From: Butyricicoccus_A sp963601915
GTDB taxonomy: Bacteria; Bacillota; Clostridia; Oscillospirales; Butyricicoccaceae
DNA: 58,694 nucleotides
Direction: 5' to 3'
Assembly: GCA_963601915.1 (NCBI GenBank)
Contig: CAVCGL010000013.1
Coordinates: forward strand, 1-58,694
The notes below the pieces were generated by a model, which worked only from the letters and a program-made list of their open reading frames with translations, was not told the origin of the DNA and did not search any database. The position numbers and the translations under genes were made by a program. This document shows, in pieces, positions 44,877 through 52,503 of this stretch. How positions within the stretch are numbered: the stretch's first letter is position 1; each line of letters opens with the position of its first letter.

Positions 44877-45809
44877 TTAGGAATCCGATTTGTTGTCCGG
44901 CAAATCGAGATTGAATGTCACGGCTCCCGGAACAATTTCCGCTTGAGAATAGGCAAAGCTGCCGCCGGATTCGCCGTCCAGCGTCCACGGAAGCGGCATA
45001 TCGGATTGTACGGTCACGGACTTGGCACGGCGGAAGAAGATATGCTTGCAGTCTGCGAGCTTTTGCGACATCAGGCTGGCGACAATCTCATTTAATTCCA
45101 GCAGATTTTCCGGCATGTGAATGAGAATGACCTCGAATAAGCCGTCGTCCAGCTGCACACCTGTGCGCGTGATATTCAAAATGCCGCCGATAGAGGTCGA
45201 ATTGGACAGCTGACCGTAAATAAACTTGCCCTCGATTTCTTCCTCGTCGCAGCGCACCTTGAGCGCGTAGCTCTTGATAGACGTCAGAGATTTTGCGCCT
45301 TCCAGTAAATAGGCGGCGTGTCCCAAGGCATTTTTCAGCGGCTGCGGGGTCTCATACGATACCTCGGTAAACAGACCGAACGCGGCGACATAGGTGAAAT
45401 ATCTGCCGTTGAACTTGCCGATGTCACAGCAGAACGGCTTGCCGGCGCAGAACTGTTCGGCAGCTTTTTCCATCACGCTGCTGATGCCGAGTGTGTTGGC
45501 GAAATCATTGGTGGAGCCGCCTGGGATGTATCCGAGACGCGGACGTTTGTCCGCAGGACACATCATCAGTCCGGTGATGACTTCGTTGAGTGTGCCGTCG
45601 CCGCCGACACAAACCAGCGCGTCATACTGCGTGGCGTACTCTGCGACATAGTTGCAGGCATCGCCTTTCGCCTGCGTCGGAAACACCGTCACATGGTAAT
45701 TGTGCGTAAAAAAGTAATTGGTAAGCGGAAACAGGTTGTCCCGCGCCTGATTTTTGCCTGCTGTCGGATTGATGACAAGCATCAGGCTTTGATTTTTTTC
45801 TGTGAGCAT
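44877..45809 (-). CDS. Diacylglycerol/lipid kinase, YegS/DagK type
   Basis: 310 residues. DAGK catalytic motif VCVGGDGTLNEVITGL, the upstream NPTAGKNQA loop and PGGSTNDFANTLG. Phosphorylates diacylglycerol or a related lipid, recycling it into phosphatidate. AGAGGAGGC lies before the start; GTG at 45812 is an alternative. Single-gene unit, promoter about TTGCAT-17-TATTAT just upstream on the minus strand. Confidence 0.92.
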   Translation of the reverse strand: MLTEKNQSLMLVINPTAGKNQARDNLFPLTNYFFTHNYHVTVFPTQAKGDACNYVAEYATQYDALVCVGGDGTLNEVITGLMMCPADKRPRLGYIPGGSTNDFANTLGISSVMEKAAEQFCAGKPFCCDIGKFNGRYFTYVAAFGLFTEVSYETPQPLKNALGHAAYLLEGAKSLTSIKSYALKVRCDEEEIEGKFIYGQLSNSTSIGGILNITRTGVQLDDGLFEVILIHMPENLLELNEIVASLMSQKLADCKHIFFRRAKSVTVQSDMPLPWTLDGESGGSFAYSQAEIVPGAVTFNLDLPDNKSDS

Positions 45810-45982
45810 CACGATGCCTCCTCTGGCGTATATGACGGCGAACCCGTCACGGTTTGGTTCATCACATTATAATAATGCTTTTTTCGCTGTAATGCAATGC
45901 TATCTTGTAAACATATCTTGAACAAACCGGATAAAAAACTGGGGAACTGTGCGGAGAAATGGTATAGGATCACGGCGCTGAC

Positions 45983-46011
45983 TTGCAATTTGGCGGCATA
46001 TCATATATACT
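45983..46011 (+). promoter_or_regulatory. Promoter of the tRNA region
   Basis: TTGCAA, 17-bp spacer, TATACT, 29 bp before the first tRNA-like sequence. Confidence 0.65.
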
Positions 46012-46039
46012 ATATATTGCGTTTATCCGTAATAGATAT

Positions 46040-46086
46040 GTCTCTGTAGCTCAGCTGGATAGAGCGGCCGCCTCCTAAGCGGTTGT
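46040..46086 (+). pseudogene. Truncated tRNA-Arg(CCT), 5' half only
   Basis: It matches the intact tRNA-Arg at 46215 from the acceptor 5' strand through the D arm and anticodon loop (CTCCTAA with CCGC/GCGG stem). After about 46086 the sequence is unrelated and there is no T arm or acceptor 3' strand. Confidence 0.8.
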
Positions 46087-46121
46087 TATATCCTCACTAT
46101 TTACAATTTCATTTGATATAT

Positions 46122-46193
46122 GCGTCAATAGCTCAGTTGGATAGAGCGTCCCCCTCCTAAGCGGCAGATTGTTCGATTCCTTCGAGCAGTAAA
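46122..46193 (+). pseudogene. Degenerate tRNA-Arg(CCT)-like sequence
   Basis: D arm TAGCTCAGTTGGATAGAGC and anticodon loop CTCCTAA are preserved, but the anticodon stem has mismatches, the T arm is distorted (TTCGATTCCTTCGA) and the acceptor stem cannot close. Unlikely to be functional. Confidence 0.75.
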
Positions 46194-46214
46194 AATTGCA
46201 TAAATCTTAAAAAT

Positions 46215-46291
46215 GTCTCAGTAGCTCAGCTGGATAGAGCACACGCCTCCTAAGCGTGGGGTCGGAGGTTCAAATCCTCTCTGGGACGCCA
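46215..46291 (+). tRNA. tRNA-Arg (anticodon CCT)
   Basis: Complete cloverleaf: acceptor GTCTCAG/CTGGGAC, D arm, anticodon stem CACGC/GCGTG with loop CTCCTAA (anticodon CCT, reads AGG), T arm GGAGG-TTCAAAT-CCTCT and encoded CCA. It is the probable integration site of the element that follows. Confidence 0.93.
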
Positions 46292-46299
46292 GAAAGCAC

Positions 46300-46337
46300 C
46301 GCTGCAAGCCTTTTTTCAGGGTTTGCAGCGTTTTTTT
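46300..46337 (+). terminator. Terminator after tRNA-Arg
   Basis: Stem CGCTGCAAGCC / GGGTTTGCAGCG and seven T. Confidence 0.9.
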
Positions 46338-46347
46338 GTTCCTCCTT

Positions 46348-46385
46348 CTCCCGGTAATTTCACTTCCGTTACCGGGAGATTTTTA
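46348..46385. terminator. Second terminator-like hairpin near the attachment site
   Basis: Stem CTCCCGGTAA / TTACCGGGAG followed by ATTTTTAT. It may insulate the element from tRNA transcription. Confidence 0.7.
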
Positions 46386-46403
46386 TACGCCGCATGATGT
46401 ATA

Positions 46404-46464
46404 TTTGCTAATTGGACTCGAACGCTTTTCAGAAATTTGCTAAGAAAATTCTGCGTTTTGCTAA
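46404..46464. promoter_or_regulatory. Three TTTGCTAA repeats beside the integrase gene
   Basis: Exact copies at 46404-46411, 46436-46443 and 46457-46464, two extending to TTTGCTAATT. Their position between the tRNA and int suits arm-type integrase sites. Confidence 0.45.
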
Positions 46465-46478
46465 TTCGATTTTTCGGA

Positions 46479-47873
46479 TCACTTTGCCGGGGCTTGCGCC
46501 GCTATCAGGGCTGCGAGCGCACTCGCCAGCTCCGGCGACTTCTGAAGCTGCTCCACAAGGCTTTCAAGGTCCAGGGTCGCAGGTTCCGATTTTGCCGGTT
46601 CCTCCGGCGGACGGACATTGCGGAGATCAGGCTTGGCATAGAAGGCAGTCTCGAATTTCTGAGCATTGACCTTTCTATCCTCGTCCAGAATGTGAGCATA
46701 GATACTGGTTATCATGTCGATCTCGGCATGGCCTGTATCGCCCTGGGTGGCTTTCAGATCGCCGTGGTTCAGTTTCAGCTTGTAGGTGGTACTGGAATGA
46801 CGGAGAGAATGAAAGACCACCTTCGGCAGCCCTGCGTCCTCACGGAGTTTTGCAAACTCTTTGAGGATGATCCGATCTTCGCAGGGGCGTCCATTGGGAA
46901 GTGCCACCACCAGATCGAAGTCCTGATACTCGTCGCCCAGGAAGCTTTTCAGCTCGTCCTGGGACTTCTTCCATTCCCGCAGGATGTAAGCCAGCGTTTT
47001 CGGCAGCCACACCTTGCGGATACTGGAGTCGGTTTTCGGCTTTTTCAGGATAATTCTTGTGCTGGTGTTCGGCATGAGCGGAGTGAAGATGTAGTAGATA
47101 TCCTTCTCACCCAGCGTTTCAATCGCCCGTTTGGATGCCCGTGTCAGTTCCTTGTCGATGTAGACATAGGCGTTATCCGCCGCAATATCTTCATCGGAAA
47201 TATGGACGTTCTCCCAGGTCAGCCCCAGGATTTCACCCATACGCAGAGAGCAGGCAAAGGAAAGATTCATTGCTACATAGAGTTTACTGTCTGTGCATTT
47301 GTCCAGGGCAAGACGGATCATATCCGCTGTCCAGATATCCCGTTTCGCATACTCCGTTTTAGGGAGGATCACATTTTCAAAGGGATTTCTTGCAATGATT
47401 TCCCATCGTACCGCCTGCTTAAACGCACACCGTAGGAGCTTGATGATCTTTTCGATGGTCTTGTCGCTGACATAGGTGGTGACGGCCTTTCGGGTCTTGG
47501 TAGACACCGATTTGGTTTTCTGTAAGGTCTGGATATAACCGTCAACAGCACGGGGAGTAACCGCCTGTACCTCCATATCGCCGATGATCGGATTGATATA
47601 GTTCGCAATCAACGCCGTTTGGCTGTCATACATAGACACGCCCCATTTCTTTTCTCCGTAAAGAGATACGAAGTCATAAAGGAACTCGGTGATCGTCTGA
47701 TTGCTTGGCGGGAGAAAAGTTCCCGTGTGCTGCTGATTTTCGATTTCCGCCTTGCGCTTCAATGCCTCTTTGTGGGTATGCCAGGTTTCCCACTTCTGTT
47801 TGGTTTCTCCGTTTTCGTCCACATAGTTGTAAACAACAGAATAGTTTTTCTTTCGCTTGATTATAGATGCCAT
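46479..47873 (-). CDS. int: Tyrosine recombinase/integrase
   Basis: 464 residues: N-terminal arm-binding domain (MASIIKRKKNYSVVYNYVDE), SAM-like core-binding domain (about 65-170), and catalytic domain with R in CSLRMGEILGLTW, HSLRHSSTTYKL (H-x-x-R) and final DTGHAEIDMITSIYAH with the nucleophilic Tyr. Recombines the element with the tRNA-Arg site. ATG 47873 follows AGGAAAG. An Ala/Pro tail of about 40 residues extends past the catalytic domain. Confidence 0.93.
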   Translation of the reverse strand: MASIIKRKKNYSVVYNYVDENGETKQKWETWHTHKEALKRKAEIENQQHTGTFLPPSNQTITEFLYDFVSLYGEKKWGVSMYDSQTALIANYINPIIGDMEVQAVTPRAVDGYIQTLQKTKSVSTKTRKAVTTYVSDKTIEKIIKLLRCAFKQAVRWEIIARNPFENVILPKTEYAKRDIWTADMIRLALDKCTDSKLYVAMNLSFACSLRMGEILGLTWENVHISDEDIAADNAYVYIDKELTRASKRAIETLGEKDIYYIFTPLMPNTSTRIILKKPKTDSSIRKVWLPKTLAYILREWKKSQDELKSFLGDEYQDFDLVVALPNGRPCEDRIILKEFAKLREDAGLPKVVFHSLRHSSTTYKLKLNHGDLKATQGDTGHAEIDMITSIYAHILDEDRKVNAQKFETAFYAKPDLRNVRPPEEPAKSEPATLDLESLVEQLQKSPELASALAALIAAQAPAK

Positions 47874-47893
47874 ATCGTTCTTCCTTTCTTGGA

Positions 47894-48100
47894 TCACAGG
47901 TCGAGGGAGTCAAGCCACTCGTCAAATGACCGCTTGGAAATGCGTATGGCGTTACCAATTCGCACGATTTTGAAGTGCCCTTCTTTTACAAGGATATATG
48001 CAGAAGTTCTTCCGATGCCCAGAATTTGAGCAATATCGTCAACCGTATACGTCCTTCTTTCAGGGGTTTCTTTCTTCGTGCCGTTCCATGTTTGAGACAT
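47894..48100 (-). CDS. xis: Excisionase-type HTH protein
   Basis: 68 residues with the MerR-like excisionase pattern TYTVDDIAQILGIGRTSAYI and RIGNAIRISKRSFDEWLDSL. AAGGGGG precedes the ATG. Located directly upstream of int on the same strand, it should direct excision. Confidence 0.88.
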   Translation of the reverse strand: MSQTWNGTKKETPERRTYTVDDIAQILGIGRTSAYILVKEGHFKIVRIGNAIRISKRSFDEWLDSLDL

Positions 48101-48627
48101 GAGAACCCCCTTTCAGTTATGAAAAGGAACAGCACGAATATGTGTGGATAATATAACTTCCACCATCATTTTACCGTGCTGCTCCGTGTTTGTCTGCTGC
48201 TAATTGAAAAGTTTACGATCTATCCATAAACTTTCAAAAAAGAAAAGTAGGCTTACGGACGGCTGCTGGCACAGCTCCACGGGAGTCTAACCCCGGCCCA
48301 TGCTGATGGGTGCGGCGCACAATGCTTTGTGGGCGTTCAATGCGCGAGTATCTTTGACCCTGCCCATGTGTCACCGCCTGCAAGCCGCCACGCTTGCTTT
48401 GCGGTTCGGTGCTGTTCGCTCGCCCGTTACAGTGGTCCCGTCCTGCGGACTTGAAACGAGGTCATGGCGCACCGGCCGTATGGCTCGGCACAAACAGGAA
48501 TGTATCCGTTTGCCTTATACTGCGGCGTTGGCCTCCCAACGGGCTTTCTTTGTCAAGGTGCCGCCTCCGGCCACGAAAGAGAGAAACAGGGAAAGGGTAA
48601 GCTGTTTCCGCTTTCAGGCCGGGTCTG
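48101..48627. other. GC-rich non-coding stretch of the element
   Basis: 527 bases without a convincing gene. Frames on the plus strand (for example 48300-48641) lack ribosome sites and have no recognisable domain. Small hairpins such as CCCAT-GCTG-ATGGG occur near 48298. The region would hold the xis-int promoter or an untranslated leader. No known RNA family recognised. Confidence 0.5.
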
Positions 48628-48864
48628 TCAACTCATGCTGACAATGGAATGAATGAGCTTGATCTCCAATCGGCGCTTCATGTACTCGTCCACCCGAACA
48701 TGGGGCTGACTGTCAGAATCGTAAAGCGTCCGGGTGCAGAGCTTATTGATATAGCCCTCATAATACCGGAGTACCTGATCCACAGCCTGAGAGTCCCCGT
48801 CACGGGCGGCGTCGATCACCGAAAGAGGAAGTAGCTCCTTGCCCTTGTAAGTGGGTTTCTTCAT
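48628..48864 (-). CDS. HTH_16-type conjugative-transposon protein
   Basis: 78 residues. Pattern LLPLSVIDAARDGDSQAVDQ followed by VLRYYEGYINKLC is the helix-turn-helix domain found beside sigma-like factors in Tn916-type elements. GGAGG before the ATG; starts four bases after the sigma-like gene's stop, forming an operon with it. Confidence 0.85.
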   Translation of the reverse strand: MKKPTYKGKELLPLSVIDAARDGDSQAVDQVLRYYEGYINKLCTRTLYDSDSQPHVRVDEYMKRRLEIKLIHSIVSMS

Positions 48865-48868
48865 ACCT

Positions 48869-49303
48869 TCAACCTCCCTTCGGCATGAGTGCGGCCAACT
48901 TGATCCGCAGCTCGGTCAATGATTTTGCCCTTCGCCGCTGAACGGCGCTGCGAGACATTCCAACAAGGCGGCCAACCTCCTGATCCGGCAGGTCCAGAAC
49001 AAAATGCAGGATCAAAATACTCTGCTCCTGAACAGACAAACCGGCGAAGGCGTCAGCCACAAGCTCATTTTCGATATGCAGGTCATACCCGTGGGACGAG
49101 AATGTAAATCTGTCGCTGGGGTAGTAATCTACGATGCAGAGCCTGTCCATCTCCATCTGCGGAAGGTCGCTGAATGACAGTTCCCTGTCACGGCGCCTCT
49201 GCATTTCACGGAGGTAATCGATCGCCTCATGGTACAGTACCAGCTTGCAGTAAGCATCGAACTGGCACCGCTCGCCATAGTCATTGCGGGGGATCATATC
49301 CAT
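48869..49303 (-). CDS. Sigma-70-like regulatory factor of the element
   Basis: 144 residues: a short region-2-like N-terminus (YCKLVLYHEAIDYLREMQRR) and region 4 HTH (LSVQEQSILILHFVLDLPDQ, EVGRLVGMSRSAVQRRRAKS). Equivalent to Orf7 of Tn916, which controls transfer and excision genes. GGGGGTG precedes the ATG. Confidence 0.85.
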   Translation of the reverse strand: MDMIPRNDYGERCQFDAYCKLVLYHEAIDYLREMQRRRDRELSFSDLPQMEMDRLCIVDYYPSDRFTFSSHGYDLHIENELVADAFAGLSVQEQSILILHFVLDLPDQEVGRLVGMSRSAVQRRRAKSLTELRIKLAALMPKGG

Positions 49304-49778
49304 CTTTTCACCCCCTTTCCTGGGGGAATGAGGTGGGTTTCTCCCTTTCCGCTAACAAGGCGAACGCAAAGCCGTTCGCTACCCGCTAAAAGCCTCCTTT
49401 TTGAAAATTTCTCAAAAATTTTTTTCGAGGTAGGCTTGTCCTCGGAAAACAGCAAAAAGCGCCCAGCAAGTCGCAACAGACCTGCTGGACGCAGAAGTGT
49501 TTTATAAAGAAGATTGCTTACATGGTATAGTTCATACTCAAAGCCGGACGACTCCGATGGAGGGGCTGCGTTTTTTTAACTGGTGCAGATCATGGATACT
49601 GCGAAAAAGAGAAAAGGACACGGTAAAATAACCTCCCATAGGCTACCGTGTCCCTGCAAGTCGTCATTGGTTTGTGTAAACGCAAAGAAACGGCGGCTCT
49701 GAAAATCAAAGCTGCCGTTTCAAGTTGTCTGCTGTACGACAGCTTTTTATCCTAAATGTCGTATGCAGTCTTGTTGTT
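49304..49778. other. Non-coding region with several hairpins
   Basis: 475 bases without a gene. Three strong hairpins: 49459-49491 (GCGCCCAGCAAGTC with GACCTGCTGGACGC), 49616-49653 (GGACACGGTA/TACCGTGTCC) and 49688-49720 (AAACGGCGGCT/AGCTGCCGTTT). The last may terminate the leftward cargo operon; the first two resemble attenuator-type structures upstream of the element's regulatory genes. Confidence 0.55.
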
Positions 49779-50756
49779 TTATTTTATGCCTTTTGCCCAA
49801 TTGTGGTTTTTGAATATGCTTCGTCCTACGCCGATGAGGTCTGCCGCACCGTCGCATAGGAGAGTGTCGGCTGTTTTCACATCCGTTATGCCGCCGGTGA
49901 GTACGACGGGTATCGAGACGGCCTGCTTTATCGCCCGGCTGAGGTCTTCAAAGTATGCTCGCTTCGTCATAAGCTCGGGCACGATAAACTGGCACAGTCC
50001 GCCCGTTACGCTGAGTATGTCCGCTCCGCATTCGGTGAGCCTTTGCGATGCGAATACCCCATCTTCGGCGGTAATGCCGTCGGCCATGTAGTCGCACGCT
50101 CCAAGGCGGACGGATATCGGGAAATCGTCCCCGACTGCGGCTCTGACCGCCGTCAGCACCTCACAGAGGAAACGCAGGCGGTTTTCTCTGCTGCCGCCAT
50201 AGGCATCACTGCGCTTATTTGTCAGCGACGAATAGAACTGATTGAGCAGATACGAGTGCGCTGCGTGTATCTCAACGCCGTCGAAGCCTGCCTGTTTGAC
50301 ACGCCTTGCTGCTTCGGCAAAGGCGACAGTTATGCGATGTATCTCGTCTATCGTCATCGGTCTCGGTGTCTCTTTGCTCTTTGGTGCGGGAATATCCGAG
50401 GCACTCATCGGCTGCATGCCTATATCCTTTGCGCTTGACAGACTGCTGCAGTGGTTAAGCTGCAAAAACGCCTTCGTGCCGCTTTCCTTCATGCACTCGG
50501 CAAGCCTTGCAAGCCTGGGTATAACGCTGTCATCGGCGACGCTGAGCTGATTGGGGTAGGCCTTGCCGGAAATGTCCACATAGCAGTGCTCGACGACCGC
50601 AAGCCCAATATCCGAACCTAAGCATATGCTGCGGTAGTGCTCTATCGTCTTATCCGACACCTCACCGTTATCCTCTGCCGAATGTGTGCCGATCGGCGGG
50701 AATACAAGGCGGCTTTTTAAGCTGAGCTTATCGTTTGAAAATGAGTCTTTTAACAT
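49779..50756 (-). CDS. Single-domain Old Yellow Enzyme-type flavin reductase (divergent)
   Basis: 325 residues, FMN-dependent TIM barrel only. Family motifs EIHAAHSYLLNQFYS and TNKRSDAYGGSRENRLRF are intact, and the phosphate-binding end is VLTGGI...IGVGRS. The usual QLxHxGR motif is LQLNHCSSL here, so the His remains but Gly-Arg is lost, implying altered FMN or substrate contacts. Such enzymes reduce activated C=C bonds of enones. ATG 50756 follows GGAGA. Last gene of the leftward operon. Confidence 0.88.
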   Translation of the reverse strand: MLKDSFSNDKLSLKSRLVFPPIGTHSAEDNGEVSDKTIEHYRSICLGSDIGLAVVEHCYVDISGKAYPNQLSVADDSVIPRLARLAECMKESGTKAFLQLNHCSSLSSAKDIGMQPMSASDIPAPKSKETPRPMTIDEIHRITVAFAEAARRVKQAGFDGVEIHAAHSYLLNQFYSSLTNKRSDAYGGSRENRLRFLCEVLTAVRAAVGDDFPISVRLGACDYMADGITAEDGVFASQRLTECGADILSVTGGLCQFIVPELMTKRAYFEDLSRAIKQAVSIPVVLTGGITDVKTADTLLCDGAADLIGVGRSIFKNHNWAKGIK

Positions 50757-50787
50757 GCTGCTGTCTCCTTGAAACAATGTGCAAAAG

Positions 50788-50813
50788 CCTGCTGCCGCTT
50801 TTGCGGCAGCAGG
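50788..50813 (-). terminator. Hairpin between the hydrolase and reductase genes
   Basis: Perfect 11-bp stem CCTGCTGCCGC / GCGGCAGCAGG with TTTT loop, followed on the minus strand by CTTTTGC. Probably a partial terminator that lowers expression of the last gene. Confidence 0.55.
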
Positions 50814-50828
50814 TGAAATTGTGCGGAA

Positions 50829-51818
50829 TCAGAATGCTCCGTAGAAATTCTGCGGATTTTCGTAAATGAACTTGTGCGTCTGCTCCTGAGATATTCCGGC
50901 TTTGTGCATTGCGGGGATAATATGCTCACAGATGTGATACCAGTTGCTGTTGACAAGCAATTTTTCGAGCTCTTCGGGGAACTTGAACGGGCGGCCCCAA
51001 AAATCGAGATTATAGTCGTGTGATAGACATATTTTATCGCCATATCCCATTGCCGTCAGCGCTGCCACACAGGCTATCCGCCGCTGATCCGATGGGCAGC
51101 CGTAGGCTGTGTCGAGACCAAAGCGGTCGAAGTTCATGTATACGCCCTGCTCGGCAATACGCAGAAGGTAGTCAATATCCGTGCTGCCCTCGATGTGGCC
51201 GATGGCTATCTGCCTGGGATCTACGCCGTTTGAGATAAGCAGCTGCGCCTGCTCCGGACCGCATGTGCCGTTTTGCGTGTGAGTGATCATGCGGATATCC
51301 TTGTCTTTTGACGCAATGCGTGCAGCGGCGCGGAAGAAGCGCTGCTCATAGGGGTCGATCTCGTTTGCGCCGGAGGATAGCTTTATAACTCCGGCCTTTA
51401 TTCCGGTGTTGCCGATGCCGTTATACAGCTCTTCATACATGAGCTCTTCGATCTCTTTTTCTACATCGTGGCCCATGCTGCGGAAGTTGAAATAGGACGG
51501 AGCTCCGCCGCCGGAAAAGTAAAAGCCCGTGGAGCAGATAACATTTATCTCCGCACGCTCGGATATTTCCCGAAGCAGAAGCACATCCCGGCCGCATTCG
51601 TTGGGCGTTGCGTCTACGATGGTGTTTATACCGAGGCCCTTGACCTTTCTGCAAACCTCCATCCAACGCTTGAGAGTAGCTTCTTTGTCAAAGCGCGCAC
51701 TTTTGACCGTGTCGCCGTACCAGCCGGGGTAACCGAAAATGAAATGTTCATGAGCAAGTACGCCGCCGAGCTGATCGGAATCTACCGGGCCACATACCGT
51801 GTTGACTTTTCTTTTCAT
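50829..51818 (-). CDS. Phosphotriesterase-family hydrolase (lactonase-like)
   Basis: 329 residues, amidohydrolase-fold TIM barrel. All metal ligands are recognisable: LAHEHF (H-x-H), the bridging Lys in GVIKLSS, ITHTQNG, GHIEGS and SHDYN. Relatives (PLL/SsoPox group, php) mostly hydrolyse lactones. A Gly-rich segment with aromatic residues (FYFSGGGAPSYFNF) may shape the pocket. In this operon it would open a lactone or ester ring before or after reduction. GGAG precedes the ATG. Confidence 0.87.
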   Translation of the reverse strand: MKRKVNTVCGPVDSDQLGGVLAHEHFIFGYPGWYGDTVKSARFDKEATLKRWMEVCRKVKGLGINTIVDATPNECGRDVLLLREISERAEINVICSTGFYFSGGGAPSYFNFRSMGHDVEKEIEELMYEELYNGIGNTGIKAGVIKLSSGANEIDPYEQRFFRAAARIASKDKDIRMITHTQNGTCGPEQAQLLISNGVDPRQIAIGHIEGSTDIDYLLRIAEQGVYMNFDRFGLDTAYGCPSDQRRIACVAALTAMGYGDKICLSHDYNLDFWGRPFKFPEELEKLLVNSNWYHICEHIIPAMHKAGISQEQTHKFIYENPQNFYGAF

Positions 51819-51832
51819 AGCGTTTTTCTCCG

Positions 51833-52501
51833 TTATCTCTTCATTATGTATTCTTTAAACAGCAATGTCATGCCCGGGCCGATAAACTCTTTGCAGTCGG
51901 TGCCGAGTACATGACGGGAGTCGGGCTGGCTGAAATGACCGTATTTGAATGCGTTGACATCCCAGTAAAGGATCTCGGTAACGCCGTCCCACTCAACCTC
52001 GCGTCCGACGAGAACCTCGACGACATTGTTCTGAACATAAATACCTGCGCCGATAAGGTGCTTTGCGGCAAGAGGACCGTGTACGGTCTGCCAGTACTTG
52101 AAGAAATCCTGCTGGCTCATGCCCTCGCGACGGTTTATGAGAGTTATGCGCTTGAGCCAGAAGTTCGGCTCACCCTCGGGAGTGTCGACTACGCAGCTTC
52201 TGACGACATTTTCCTCGACACGGTAAATGCAGATGAGGTTTTCATCGTCATAGAGCTTTATGAGCCCGTCTACATCATTCGTCCAAACCTCGTCAAATGC
52301 CTCGAACACATTCTGATCGGAGGGGTATACGCCCCAACCGGCCTTTACAAGCTCGTCGCTCGGCTGAGTGCAGACATTTGCGGAATACTTTTCAACGCCG
52401 AATGCGAGCACCTTGTCCTTATGTGAGCCAAGATAGCGTGCGTGGAACTGATCGAGGGTCTCATTATCTTTTTTATTTAAAAATGCGAATACTTTTTCCA
52501 T
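51833..52501 (-). CDS. Double EthD-domain protein, copy 1
   Basis: 222 residues with two ferredoxin-like EthD/Dabb halves, the second marked by MSQQDFFKYWQTVHGPLAAK. Paralogue of 54601-55263: both end in a stretch like YW-x-V-x-AF-x-x-GHFS-x-PDSR and EYIMK. EthD-type proteins form dimeric alpha/beta barrels acting in ring chemistry or as small-molecule binders. ATG 52501 begins two bases after the MFS stop. Confidence 0.75.
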   Translation of the reverse strand: MEKVFAFLNKKDNETLDQFHARYLGSHKDKVLAFGVEKYSANVCTQPSDELVKAGWGVYPSDQNVFEAFDEVWTNDVDGLIKLYDDENLICIYRVEENVVRSCVVDTPEGEPNFWLKRITLINRREGMSQQDFFKYWQTVHGPLAAKHLIGAGIYVQNNVVEVLVGREVEWDGVTEILYWDVNAFKYGHFSQPDSRHVLGTDCKEFIGPGMTLLFKEYIMKR

Positions 52502-52503
52502 GA

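Noticed and set aside
46040..46193. Two additional functional tRNA-Arg genes
   Set aside because: Neither can close an acceptor stem, and one lacks its entire 3' half.
48300..48641. 113-codon frame in the element's GC-rich gap
   Set aside because: No ribosome site, no domain, and a frame composition typical of non-coding GC-rich DNA.
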